Positions 1 through 11,779 of a stretch of DNA of 64,000 bases are shown in pieces (the first letter of the stretch is position 1; each line of letters starts with the position of its first letter). The notes beneath the pieces were generated by a model. That model had not been told where the DNA came from and ran no database searches. It saw only the letters and a program-made list of their open reading frames with translations. The position numbers and the translations under genes were made by a program. This stretch comes from Mycoplasma sp. CSL7503-lung (lineage in GTDB: Bacteria; Bacillota_I; Bacilli_A; Mycoplasmatales; Metamycoplasmataceae), in NCBI RefSeq assembly GCF_025515455.1, contig NZ_JAOPHP010000001.1, positions 1 through 64,000 of the forward strand, read 5' to 3'.

Positions 1-94
1 TACTTCTTAAAGAAATGTTATTTTGAATACTATTTTGTATAAAAAATCTTTCTTCCTTAGTAATTTGATTGTAATTTTTTGTTGTATAATTCAT
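1..94 (-). CDS. IS30-family transposase, N-terminal fragment (runs off window)
   Basis: Translation from the ATG at 94 gives MNYTTKNYNQITKEERFF and continues IQNSIQNNISLRS. This matches the start of IS30-family transposases (pattern Y..LT.EER..I......G.S.R.IA), the N-terminal helix-turn-helix that binds the terminal repeats. A GAGGAACC ribosome-binding site six bases upstream supports this start over the in-frame ATG at 121. Only 31 codons are visible, so integrity of the catalytic DDE domain cannot be judged. Confidence 0.8.
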   Translation of the reverse strand, partial: MNYTTKNYNQITKEERFFIQNSIQNNISLRS

Positions 95-190
95 ATGGTT
101 CCTCGGTTCATGTGGGGCCATTTTTTTTATTAAAAAATTTCAAGTGCTCCACAATTATATTTTATATAAATTGTGTTGCACTTGAAATTA
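1..190 (-). mobile_element. IS30-family insertion sequence, left part
   Basis: The window begins inside an IS30-type element. The part present is the 5' end of the transposase gene plus a 21-nt inverted repeat (arms 136-156 and 169-189, two mismatches) just upstream of it. On the minus strand the second arm is followed by a T-run, so the pair forms a terminator-like hairpin in front of the transposase, and a TATAAT box (154-159) starts in the stem and runs into the loop. The outer arm may be the terminal inverted repeat. The other end lies outside the window, so element length cannot be stated. Confidence 0.75.
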
Positions 191-199
191 CAATTTAGC

Positions 200-224
200 A
201 GTTAACATTTATTAAATGTCAACT
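200..224. repeat. 25-bp near-perfect palindrome beside the IS end
   Basis: Arms 200-211 and 213-224 pair with one mismatch. On the plus strand the palindrome is followed by five T residues, so it could terminate transcription leaving the IS side. It lies between the lipoprotein stop (241) and the IS inverted repeat. IS30-type transposases are known to favour palindromic targets, so it may also be an insertion target. Confidence 0.5.
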
Positions 225-240
225 TTTTATTATATTGTAT

Positions 241-2910
241 TTATTTTTGATTTATTAAATTATTAAGTTCAATTATTTTAGATTCATAAATTTCAGAATC
301 ATAATCACTATAAAATAATTCTTCCGCTTTTTTAATTTCGTTACTTACTTGTTCTGCTTTAATTTTTTCGCTAATATTGTTTAAAAATAATTTTGTCTCT
401 TTTATTTTGTTTAGTAAGTTTATTTTTGGGTCAGACTCATAATTTTTTTCTATCACGTTAGAATAATCTTTTAAATCATCGTCTGTATATTCTATATGTA
501 GTTTTCTCATACCGATCATACTATGTTGAATTTCGTTATTTATTTTAGTAGATAAGTTTTTTTGAGGTATTCATTCTATTTTAATATATTTAGATCTGAA
601 TGGAACAAAATTAATTTCAGTTCTGTAATAACCGTTATCGTTTCTTGGTACATCATATGTTTCGAAGTACTCTTGATCCCCGTGGTTACTATTTTTGCTA
701 GAAGTATATATTTTATATTTTCCAAAATCCTTAAATGACAATTTACTTTGATTTTTTGCGTTGAATCATGTTTCTCCATCATTTGAATACTTAATTAAAA
801 ATTGTTCTGGAAGTATTAATTTAGAATCTATGATTGTAGCTCCCGGTCAAAAACTTACATCAACTCTATAAAATGTTTTTTCTTGATTGTTATTAACTTG
901 AAGTGTTAAATAATTTTTTTCTTCACTTTGATCATTATTATGTAAAAATCAATTATCTCAGCGGTCATTTGTATTTTTTAAAAGAGTTGAAATAGGTTGT
1001 GAGTCTATATTGTTTTCACTATTTAAGTGTTTATAAGTGTTTGATTCGTTTTCTAATAAGTTGAATTGATCCAAATTAGATGGTGTTCATTTCAAATCAT
1101 TTATTGGTAAGTTTTTAAAATTAATTTTTAACTCATATCTTAATTTTTCGAAAGTGTCATTGTCATAGTAACCAGTTAATTCTCCGTAAATAATCTGCGC
1201 TTTTCCATCTTGAATATTTTTTGAATTTAAATCTTCTTTTTTGTAAATTTCTTTTATTTGATCTTTATTTAATTTTAGTTTATATATTCCTGGTTTAATT
1301 CCTTGTTGTTTTGCTTCATTGTCATCTTCGTCAATCTTTATTGTAAGATTTTCATTAAATATTTCGCTAAATCTCAATGCTGTAGAATATGTTGTTATAG
1401 AATCGTTAATAACTTTTGCACTAATTGGTTCTTGTGGTCTCTGAATAAATATATCTTTACTAATTAATTTTTGAAATTCATAATTTTCATTTTGATTTTT
1501 AATTGATAAATTAATTATTATATTTTTATCATCATGCCTTAGACTAATTAAATTAGGTATTTTATTGTTATTAATATATTTTATTTTTATTTCATTTTCT
1601 ATTAGTTGATTATTTTGGGTATTTGAATCAATATTTTCTTGTATTTGAGATCAAGTATAATTTGCAGGATTGTTAAAGTCCACGCTAATTGTTTCTTCTA
1701 ATTCCTTTAACTCTTTTTCTCTCAATTTAAAGTCATATTTATTTATGTAATCAACAAAAACTTGTGATAAATAATTTTTATATCTTATTTTATAGCTAAC
1801 TTCTATTTTTTCGGCATTTTGTTTTTTAGTCGCCTTGATAATTTCGATATTAAAATTAGGATTATTATAGTTAAATGTTATTTTATCTGGTGGAATAATA
1901 TTATTTTCATCTTTTTCAATTTGGTCAAAATAAGTTTGTTCAGAATTTTTGTATTTTATTATTATATTTTTGTTTAGATATGAAAAGTTTGGAGTGCTAA
2001 AATCATTAATAACATTTTTTTCATAGACTTGAGATTCTACTGAGTTACTTAAGAATTTAAATTTTACTTTTAATGTTTTATTTTCTAAATCTTTTTTTGC
2101 TTCAATAAATTTATATTCAAAATCAGTTCCCTTAAATAAATAATTATAATCTCCTTGAATTTGATCTATATTCAAGTTATTAAAATCTAGAAAATCATTA
2201 TTTTGATATGTTATTTTAACTTTTTTGTATTCATTATCAAATTGTTTGAGTAATTTATTATTATCTTCTTTATCTTCGTCTTGTTGATTATAACTAAGAT
2301 CTATTTTGTAAGTGAATAAATCAGAAGCAACATCATCATTATTTATATTGTAATTAATAACTACTTCATTATTTAATACATACGCATCAACTAAGTTTAT
2401 TTTAAATTCTTCGATACCTAAGTAAGAAATTGTATTTATATTTATTTTTTGAAAATCTATTGTATTCTTTAAGTTATTTAAATCATGAAATTCAAAAGTT
2501 ATTTGCTCTTTTAATTGATCAAAATCTATAGATTGTTTGCTCGGTAGTGCTTCATTATTTTTAAAATAATTTTTAGATATAAAAGTTTTTAAATCATTAG
2601 ATGTAATGTTTTTATATTTTAATTTATACGTAATATCAATACCTTGTTCTTGTTTGGAAGCGGAAATTAAAATTAACTCATATCCATCGGGTGCGGAAAC
2701 TAAGTAGTTTTCTATGTTTTCTATATTATTATTTGTTAAATTGTCAAAATCAATCTTTCAAGAATTTTTATATTGAATATTAATTAATACATTTATAAAA
2801 TACTCTTCTTCATTTTGAAATTTAGAGTTATTAGAACATGAAATTGCTAAAGTTGTTAAAGGGATAATTGTTAAACCGCTGAGTAATATAGTTTTAATTT
2901 TTTTATTCAT
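241..2910 (-). CDS. Large surface lipoprotein with C-terminal discoidin-like domain
   Basis: 889 residues. The N-terminus is a lipoprotein signal with lipobox LAIS-C near residue 25, so the mature protein should be anchored to the outer face of the membrane. Residues about 30-640 contain repeating beta-rich units of 80-100 residues with motifs such as ITYKLKYKN and VSYKIRYKN, like the lipoprotein-associated (Lipoprotein_17) domain of mycoplasmas. Residues about 648-805 look like an F5/8 type C (discoidin) fold: WDNWFL, VSFWPGATI, FLIKYSNDGETW, KYIKIEW. The last 85 residues are helical. The ATG has a GAGGAAG site and overlaps the stop of the upstream protease gene by 8 nt, so the two are translationally coupled. 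I infer a ligand- or glycan-binding partner of the protease; no function is proven. Confidence 0.85.
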
Positions 2911-5900
2911 TATCTTCCTCTTGATTGTAATCGTATTTATAGAATCATGGAGAGCTATAACTATTTGGATTTTCTAAGTTTGCTCTTATGATTTGACTAG
3001 CAAATGAACGAGTATTATTTACGTCAAAAGGATTTTGTTCTTCGATATTTGATCCCAGAAAATTATATGTTTTTGTTCAATATCTAAGTGCAAAACTATC
3101 AAATCCTTCAAAACCTTCGCGTCATGTTGCTAAATATCTATTTCCATCTATATAAAAACTAGTTCCAGAACCACCGCCACCTAAATATACAGGAGCATAA
3201 TTAGATTGAGCTTGAATTCCTATTCTATCATCTTTATTACCTGTGTACGAAGGCAATGGTCTATGGCTTAATATTCCGGTCATTTTAAAATCCGGATAAC
3301 CAATAATTGCTACATTTCTATTAGAAGGAACGGGTATATAACTTTCTTGATAATTAACATCAAATTTAACTTTATCTAAATAATTATTAATATAGTCCAG
3401 TTTATAAACAACATTCATTTTTCCGTTGCGTTTAGCATATAAATATTCATCATTTAAATCTGCTTCAAACAATGTTAAGTCTATTTGCCCGTTATTTTCT
3501 TTATTATTTTCACTAATTTGATTTAGTCCTGTTCAAATAACTTTTGTATTAGCACTTAATTTTTCAATTAATTTTCCTTCGCTATTATCTTGATTGAAAT
3601 TTCAATATTTGTTGATAATGTTATTTCTATGTTTTGTACCTAAAAATAGACCGTATCTTGCTTTTCCTTTTTCTTCAATTTTGTCAAATGATTCTATTTC
3701 TTCTCCTACAACATGTCGATTTGAAATTAAGTAGTATCTATGATCGTTAATATCATCATTTACTTTTCCAACAATAGATGTAGAACCGTAATATCCAGGA
3801 CCAGCAAATTGGACTGTTCTCATTCAAGTATCTCTTGCTAATTCTCAATCTTCTTGTTTATTTCATCTTAAAACATCAGCGTCCATTAAGTATCCTTCAT
3901 GGAATTTATAAGGTACATTTTGATTTGGATAATATATTGAATGATCTTTTAAATATTTGGTATCATTGCTAAATAATATAGGTTGATTATTATCTGTATA
4001 AATTACATCATTATAGTCAAATCTGTTTGAGTCAACCTCAAATTCTTCTTTTTCTTTATCGTTTGTGTATGTTATAGTAATTTCAGACGCTGTTGGTAAT
4101 ACAACTATTGCTTTGTTTGGATCAAATTTTTGATTTTCTTTAAAAGTTAATACATCTGGGTCGTTTATCACAATTTTATTATTTAAATCATCGGTATCGA
4201 TAATAACCTTAATACCTATTAAAGGATCTCATTTAAATATTATTTTGTAATCTAGATTTTCCGTTTTGTTATTATTCCCAAATTCAACATGCTTATTAAA
4301 AATAATTGCTTTTTCATTTAATAATTGTTCAAAATTTATTGAATATGTATGTTCGGAATTTTTTCTATTTATTCTTCTTGATTTATCATTATCATTTAAT
4401 AAAAGGTCTGCATAGATAACAAAATCTATTTGTGACTTAGTGGTATTTTCTCGCATTAGTGTTTTTTCTAGATATTTTTTATCTAAATATCAAAATACAT
4501 TTTGCTCTTTTTCATCATATTTTCAAAAAACATCTTTTCAATATGGTTCAATTAATCTTTTTCTTGTAATTTCTTTTCGAGAGCCGAAGACTGAGATTAG
4601 ATTTACTTTATTTTTGCTAAAACCATCGAATAAGTTTATTTGAGAGTTTTCTGTTAATTCTTTTTTGGCGAAACCTGTTATTTTATATCAAGAATGACCT
4701 ATAAACTTCTTAGTTTTATTTTGTACAGGATCAAAACCTTCGACTTCTAATTTTATGTATGCATCTTTATTATTTATTTTTTTGATGTCATTAATTTTAA
4801 ATTTATTTGCTTTAAGCTTAAAATTACGATATGTTAAATAATTATTTTCATCTTTATTGGCTAAATTAATATAATCATTTAATTCTTCTTTATGTTGAAT
4901 AAAATAATCAATATCATGTCTTTTTAAATTTGCTTCATCAATTACTAAATCGCTTAATTTAATGTTATTGAGCATTATTTCTGGATATAAAGCTTGTTCA
5001 AAGTCGTTAACTAAATTTACTAAATTATATGTCTTATTATTTGTATATCTAATATTAGTGTTAGCTTTATTAATTCAACCTATTTTAAAACTTATTCCTC
5101 TTCTACCTTCTAATTTTATATCATAATAGTAGTAGAAATAATCGTTTAAAAGTTTAGAAATATTCTCCGTAAAAGGTGTTATATCTTTTTTATATATTTT
5201 ATTTTTATCTTGTATTCCGATAAAATCATTTTCATCAAAATTATCACCTTTTTCAGCTTTGTCATTGCCTGTTTTGATGCTTATAAAATAATTAAGTTTA
5301 TTATTTGCTTTTTGTTCTACAAAACTAACTGGATTTAATGCTCTATAATTTGTTTTGTCTCCTGCACCATTTTTTAATTTAACTGAACCTAATGTTAAGT
5401 TTCACCCAAAGACAGATTCGTTTAATTGATTCATTTGTGATTTTAAATTTTCTGGAATTGAGTTGTTGTCATATTTAGGGTCGTTAAAATCGCTTTCTTC
5501 AAAAAATTCATTTTTTGGTTTTATGTCTTCGTAATGTAAAAACATAAAATCGTCAATTGTGAAGAAATTATCCAAAATGGCTTTTGGTTTTGGAGCTTCT
5601 ATCCCATCAACTTTATATCATAATTTAATATCGGCTTTGTGTTTGAAATCATCAATATTTGCAACTTCGTCAATATAAATTTCGTATTTTCCAAATTTTG
5701 GCATTTTATAGTATTGTTCCATTTTTTCTTTAGCTTGAGATGCTAAAAAATCAGAATGATTCCATCTATTTTTAGGGTTTTTTAAGGATACGTTAAGAAA
5801 GAATTTTGTTTTGTCGTTTGAATTAATAATTGACATTATTTTTTCTTTATTTACTTTATCTCAATATTCTTCTTTTGAAATATTTCTTTCAGTAAATACT

Positions 5901-8194
5901 TTTTCAGAGTTTAATCTAATTGTTTTTAATATTTGATTATTAAATAGTATATTTAAATTTGCATTTATTTTATTTGAGTTAATTGATATATCTGAAATAG
6001 AATATTTAAAATATTTACCTAGACCATAGTATTTTTTGGTAAATATTTCTTCTTTTTCGAAACTTGGTAAAGTTCTAAATTCTATTAAATTATAGGAATT
6101 TAAAAGATCGTAATTCAAGTCGAATATTTCATCTAAATATTCGAAATTTAAACTATTTAGCTCGTCTAAAGCGCCATTTAAAAATTCTTTTGTTTTAGTG
6201 AAAGTATATGAGATATTATTTATACCTTTTATTTTAACTTCTACTGTAAGCTCTAAAGTATTTAATTTATCACCTTTTAATTTAATATCTTTTATAGTGT
6301 AATTAAATAAATTGGTATCAAAATGATCGAAGAATAATTTTGAATTCTCAAAATTAAATGAAGCTGCATTTTTTATTGAATCTAAATTATATTTATTTTC
6401 ACCTTCGTAATTTTCTAAAGAAAATCTATTTTCTGTTTCTGTTTTTAATATTTCTATTGCACTTAAATTATTGTTTGTTTCTTCTTGTTGTATATTTGTA
6501 AATTCTATTAATAATTGCTCTATTAATTTAATATTATTATCCATATCACTTAAATCAAAAAGAAGAATATTATTATTGAATATGTTTCTATTTTTACTTA
6601 GAAAAATATAGAAATCATATTCTTTTTTTCCGTTAACGTTTCTATTAGATATTTCATTGTAGAAATTTTCAATTTTTGTTTTTAAGTTATTAATTTTTTC
6701 ATTAAAAACATTAAATTTATCTCTAAAACTTATAAATTCATCAAAGGTATTAAGTTGCGAAGTTATTATGACTATATCTTCTTTTATTGAGTTGTCTATT
6801 AATGCGTTATTAATTATTTGATTTAATTCATTTTTTTGTAATATGAAGTTTTGGTTATATTTAATCAACAATTTATTTATATTTTCTAATTCTATAGATG
6901 TAAGGGAGTTGTTAACTAATTTTTTAATTAATTCTTTATCGGATGTTTTTATGCTATTATCATTTGATATTTTAGAAATTAAAATGTTCTTTTTATCTTC
7001 TATATCTGTTTGGTCAGAAACTAAGTTATTTTCGCTTACAACCAACTTTAATTTTGTTATAAAGTCACTAAACAGGTTGAAGTTATTATTACTTTTAAAC
7101 TCTTCTTTTAAAGTGTTAAATTCACTTCTTAAATCTTGTTTGATTTTAGAGAAATTATAATGTTCAAATATTGATTCAATATTTGAGATATTTAGGTCTA
7201 AAGAATTTAAATTATTTATTAATAGGTTTCTAAAATTAAAATCATTATATGCTTCTGATTTTTTATTTAAATATATATCTTTAGTTATTTGATTTTGAAA
7301 ATTGTATAAACTTAAATTATTTATATATGATTCTAATTTTTGATTATTTTCTTGTACTAAGATATTTTTAATTTTAGTAAGTGAAATAAGTTTTATTATT
7401 TTTTCTTGGTTAGTTGAAGTGAATAAATTAAAATTTAGATTTTTGTTATTTAGAATATTATCAATAAAATTATTTAGTTCATTAATTTGTTCTTCGTCTT
7501 TAAATTCAATTTTTGTGCCTTCTAACTGTTTTGTAATATTTAATTTTAAAAATTCATTCAAAATTGTTAAAAATCCAATTATTTTATTATTTAACTCAAT
7601 ATATTCGGTTGAATAATTTTCAATTGGATATAAATTAGATATTTTTTTACCAAAATTAGAAATTTTTTCATTTGAAAAAGATGATATTTTTTGTTCTAAA
7701 TCTTTTTTAAAAAAATTAAACGTATTTTGTTTTGTTAAATTTAGATCTTTTACTATATTATTAGATTCTAAAACTAGATTATTACTAAAATTGTTAAAAT
7801 TAATTTTGTCTTGATTTACTAAAATTTCTAATTTATCAAATCCATTATTTATATTATTTTCTAAATCTTTATTTATTTCTAAAACGTTTTTTTCTAATGG
7901 TTTAGTTTTGGAAATTTGATAATAATTGCCCAATATTAATCCGATATTTTTATTTAAATTTTGATATTCTTTTTCGGTATTCAAATTTGGGTATTGTTCT
8001 AAAATTCTATTTTTAGTAGAGTTTAAATTTTTGTGGTTTAAATTTATTTCTAAATAATTTTTTAGTTCATTTTTATATTTGTTTTTTACTTCGTTATTAT
8101 TTTTTGTACTTACACTGCATGAAATTGCTAATGTTGAACTTAAAAGTGCCGAACTTGATAGTGCAGAAAAAACTAAAACTTTTTTGTTGTTCAT
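2903..8194 (-). CDS. Giant lipoprotein with DUF31 (MIP-type) serine protease domain
   Basis: 1763 residues, open throughout with TGA=Trp. The signal ends in the lipobox LAIS-C. Residues about 30-600 are Asn/Lys/Glu-rich helical sequence, probably a long stalk; residues about 600-700 resemble a Lipoprotein_17-like beta domain. The C-terminal part is the mycoplasma DUF31 peptidase, related to the immunoglobulin protease MIP: catalytic His in ISNRHVVGEE (about residue 1495) and Ser in GGGGSGTSFY (about 1675). Usual DUF31 proteins are 700-1000 residues, so this one is unusually long. An AAGGAGG site precedes the ATG. It is first in an operon with the overlapping discoidin-like lipoprotein. Substrate is unknown; host immunoglobulin is a possibility from family knowledge only. 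Confidence 0.85.
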
Positions 8195-8242
8195 ATTAAT
8201 CCTCCTTTATAATTGAGTTTTGTATTGTTTAGTAATTTATTC

Positions 8243-8277
8243 ATTATAATCCAAAAGAACTGTTTTTTTTTTTTTTT
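8243..8277 (-). promoter_or_regulatory. Promoter with A15 homopolymer, probably phase-variable
   Basis: On the minus strand an uninterrupted A15 tract (8263-8277) is followed after 14 bases by a perfect TATAAT (8243-8248), then about 48 bases to the ATG at 8194. The tract occupies the -35 region. Length change by slipped-strand mispairing would alter promoter geometry, as known for the vlp lipoprotein genes of Mycoplasma hyorhinis. Confidence 0.65.
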
Positions 8278-8622
8278 GTATTTGTATTATTTTTTTAGTG
8301 TTTATGAATATTATTTCCAATTATTTGTTTTTAAATTAAATTATGATTTAAATTTATTAGATTTAGTATTGTGTGATATTTATATTTTATTGTTATAAAA
8401 TACTTAAGATTATTAAATTTTTTTAGTTGTTTATCTTTTTTAATTAATATTATCTATAAAATATTTTTATCTAAAAAAGTATTAAAAAAATAAATTAGTT
8501 ATTATTTACTAATGAGACTCTGAAATCAAAGCAGGTTGATCCCTTTAAAATAAATGTGTAATTGTGAAATAATACGTTAAACCTATTTTGTTTTCAAACC
8601 CTCTTACTAATTTATTTTTTAA
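8278..8622. other. Intergenic stretch with a split hairpin around a 106-nt segment
   Basis: No protein gene is seen. Arms 8484-8499 and 8606-8620 are almost perfectly complementary and, read on the minus strand, end in a T-run, like the terminator expected after the gene ending at 8623. Instead of a short loop they enclose about 106 nt that are less AT-rich than the flanks and contain a small hairpin (ATCAA-AGCAGG-TTGAT near 8527-8542). This could be a small RNA or an insertion into a terminator. I do not recognise the RNA family. Confidence 0.45.
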
Positions 8623-10935
8623 CTAAAATTCTATGTTTTCAAATTTTTCAGGATTCTTTTCAATTTCTGATTTTAATTTATTTTTAAATGAATTGGGATT
8701 ATTATCTGTTTCAAAACCAAAATAATCGTATTCATTAGATGAAAGTAGTCCGAAACCATATTGATCATCGTTACCAATATTTTGCATAAATAACGCAACC
8801 ATATTTAAATCTTGATCAAAAACTACACTACCAGAAGCTCCTGAAATTAAATCTAATTTATTAGATGGTGTATCTTTTAAAATAAAAGTTCTAAAGTGTC
8901 CGTATTTTTCAAATTCTGCCGCTTGATCATTTAGTTCGATTTTGTCAATTTTATTTATTATGTGTTCTCTATATCTTCTTCCGCTAAAACCGGCGAAATT
9001 ATCTAATGGAAAACTTGATATTCTAAAATCTACATTTGAATGTTCACTTAAACCTTTTGAGTATTTACTTAATTTTATTGGTTTCAATTCCTTTCATTTA
9101 TTTAAATAATTTGTTATTTCTAAATTATTAGTTTCTTTTGCGTGGTCTAAAATAGGTTTTATGTCTATTATGGAAATAGCTATATCAGCGTTTTGGGTTC
9201 CATTATTTGTTAATGTTCCATTTCTGTTTGTTTGATTAGCAGATTCTCAAAAACCAAAATTAAATCACTCTTTTTGTATATCTATTGATATTTGATTATT
9301 AGAATTTCTAACTAAGGAATCATCGTAATGTGGTATCATGAATTTTTTCATAACTCTTGAGTCCGATCATCTTGAATTTAATATATCTACAACATGTCTA
9401 TTAGTTATAAAATAATATCTTTGATCGTCGCTATCATTTGGCTTAACTTTTGATAACATAGTCATTGTTCCACCACCAACAACAAAAACCCTTTCTCTTA
9501 TTTTTTTGAATAATGCATCTTGATTATTTTGTACATCTAATCTTTTTGCACTATTATTATTTTTGTAGAATTCTTCATTAGAATTTAATGTTGATAAATT
9601 AGTATTTCCCGGAGAATTAAAGAGAGTGAAATTACTATCTTTTTCCGTTTCATATGATATAGAACTTGTTGTTCCGAATCGATCTACAAATATATTATTT
9701 TCGTCATTTTTAGTAAATGAAAAGTTTTTACTATTTTTGTTTCTTACTTTTACTGTTAACATTTCATTTTTTAAAATAGCATTAAATTCAAAATCATATT
9801 TTTCTTCTACAATTTCATAAAAACTATCATTAATATTATTCAAATCAATAGTTATTGGTAAGGTTTCAATCATATTTTGGTTGTTAATTTTAATATAAAA
9901 AGTAATTTTTTTATTTTGAAAGTCTTTATTTAAAAAGTTTATTACATTTCTATTAATTACAACTTCATTATTTTCTAATTTCAAATCATTATCTTGTATT
10001 AATACAGGCATTATTTTATTTATAAATTTAACTGTTTTATCATCTTTTTTGAATTTTACTATTAGATTCGGAATGTTTTTATAAGCATCGAATTTATCAT
10101 AATTTTGATAAGATAATTGTGTTCATTTTTCGGGTTGTTGCAAGTTATCACCGTTTATAAAGGAAACGGCTTTATATAATTCCGATTTAAAGTAATTTTC
10201 AACTATTATTCTGTTGTTTCTATTATCTTCTAAAACAATATTTTTTGGAAAAGAATCTAAACTAAAAATATTTTTAGGATTTCCTATTGTTCCTGGATTT
10301 GTTATTTCGTTATTTTCTTCTTCTCTATCCATTTCTTGATTGTCTTTTAGATCTTGATTATTTTCTTCATTTTTAGTATTTTGATCTTCATTTTCAGAAA
10401 TTTCGTCAGAAGTACCTGTGCTTTTTGGTTCTTGATTTGAAGTTTCATCATTATGTTTGTCCGGAATTTCTTCGTTAACATTTCTTTCTATTTCTTTATT
10501 TTCTGTTTTTTTAATATTTTTATCAATAATATTGAATTCAATATTATTATTTTCAGATTCAATTGAAACTATCTCGATATTATTTGAATTATCTATATTT
10601 TCCAAATCAAAATATATGCTATTGCTTATGATTTTTGACTTTTTCATTAGTTTACCGTTTATTTTGTAATATAAAGTAATTTGTGAATTGTTTATTTTGT
10701 TTATGTTTTCTTCGCTTGTTTCAAAAATCAAAGCATCATTAGTTAATGACACTCTTGCTATATCAACTTTTATTAATCGATCTTTTTCGTTGTTTTTTTC
10801 TGTTTCAATTATAGAAATGTTATTTGAATTATTATCATTGTTTTGTTTTTCTTCTTTTAGATTGGTTCCGCACGATATTACTAAAAATGGTGATGAAATA
10901 CCAATTAAAATAGGAAGTATTTTTTTTAATTTCAT
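8623..10935 (-). CDS. Lipoprotein with DUF31 (MIP-type) serine protease domain
   Basis: 770 residues. Signal with lipobox LVIS-C, then a disordered acidic stretch rich in Glu, Asn and Asp to about residue 220, beta-rich domains, and the DUF31 trypsin-like protease. The His motif ITNRHVVDIL lies near residue 513, a likely Asp in ADIAISIIDI near 580, and the Ser motif SGASGSVVFD near 700, so the triad looks complete. An AAAGG site lies 7 nt before the ATG. It lacks the long helical stalk of its downstream neighbour and is separated from it by 428 nt, so it has its own promoter and terminator. It is paralogous to the genes at 2903 and 47239. Substrate unknown. Confidence 0.87.
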
Positions 10936-11011
10936 TTTTTACCTTTCTGTGAGTGTGAATATGTATTATACTATTCTATAGTAACTTTGATATGTTTATG
11001 TAAAAAAGAAT

Positions 11012-11048
11012 AAAAAAACCAAAATAAGTTATTTCTTTTGGTTTTTTT
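11012..11048 (-). terminator. Rho-independent terminator after lemA
   Basis: A 13-bp stem (A7CCA4 / T4GGT7) with a short loop lies five bases after the lemA stop. The T-run on both strands makes it bidirectional. Confidence 0.85.
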
Positions 11049-11052
11049 AGGA

Positions 11053-11700
11053 TTATAAGTTATCAAAAGATACATCTTCTCTTTGTTTTTGGCTGGCTTG
11101 AAATAGAGGTAATGTAACCAACCCCATTGTTGATGATACAACATTATTTGGTCATGTAAATATACTTGAATTAAATTCGTTAACTCTAGAATTATATAAT
11201 CTTCTAGCTGCACTAATTTCTCTTTCTAAATAAGTAGATTGTTCCATTAATTCTTTGTATAAATCAGATGATTTTAATTCAGGGTAGTTTTCTCTTACAG
11301 CAATTAGTCTTCCTAAAACGGAATTGCTTAAATTATCTAATTGTACTGAGTCATTAATATTACCTGTGCCAGTTAATGATCTCATTTTTGTAACGCTTGT
11401 ATACAATTCAGTTTCATGATCTTTAAATGATTTTACTGAGCTTACTAATTTATATAATGTATCTGCTCTTTTTGCTAATTGTGTATCAATTGTTGATGCT
11501 GCTTCATTAACATCATTTTGCATTCTCTTAAACATATTTGTTTTTACAACATAATAAATTGCTGAAAAAATTAATAAACCAATTAATCAAAAAAATATTT
11601 TTCCAAAAATACTTGATTCTGGTTTTTTTACTGAGTTATCAACGGCAGGTTCTAATCCTTGAGGTGCTGTATATTCTCTATTATTGAATAAATTTGACAT
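11053..11700 (-). CDS. lemA: LemA family membrane protein
   Basis: 215 residues. A 35-residue cytoplasmic lead is followed by one transmembrane helix (FFWLIGLLIFSAIYYVV), then the LemA helical domain: FKRMQNDVNEAASTIDTQLA, RADTLYKLVSSVKSF, and YLEREISAARRLYNSRVNEF. LemA proteins are conserved bacterial membrane proteins of unclear function. The ATG at 11700 is preceded by AAGGAGAG. The C-terminus ends after a TGA-coded Trp in FTWPNN, which code 11 would cut. It stands alone, 79 nt downstream of glyA with its own terminator, and may be partly read through from glyA. Confidence 0.9.
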
Positions 11701-11779
11701 TTCTCTCCTTAAATTGTTATATAGAATATTTCAATTCTCAATTAATTATATAATTTTTAAATTTCAAAACAAAATAATT

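Noticed and set aside
6843-7616. Plus-strand frames opposite the protease stalk
   Set aside because: Antisense shadows of AT-rich helical coding sequence, without start signals.
8213-8398. Plus-strand 61-residue frame with many Phe residues
   Set aside because: It reads across the A15 promoter tract of the opposite strand and has no ribosome site; low-complexity artefact.
8500-8605. 4.5S RNA, tmRNA or tracrRNA in the split hairpin
   Set aside because: The conserved 4.5S apical loop and tmRNA ends are absent, and no cas gene or repeat matches a tracrRNA.
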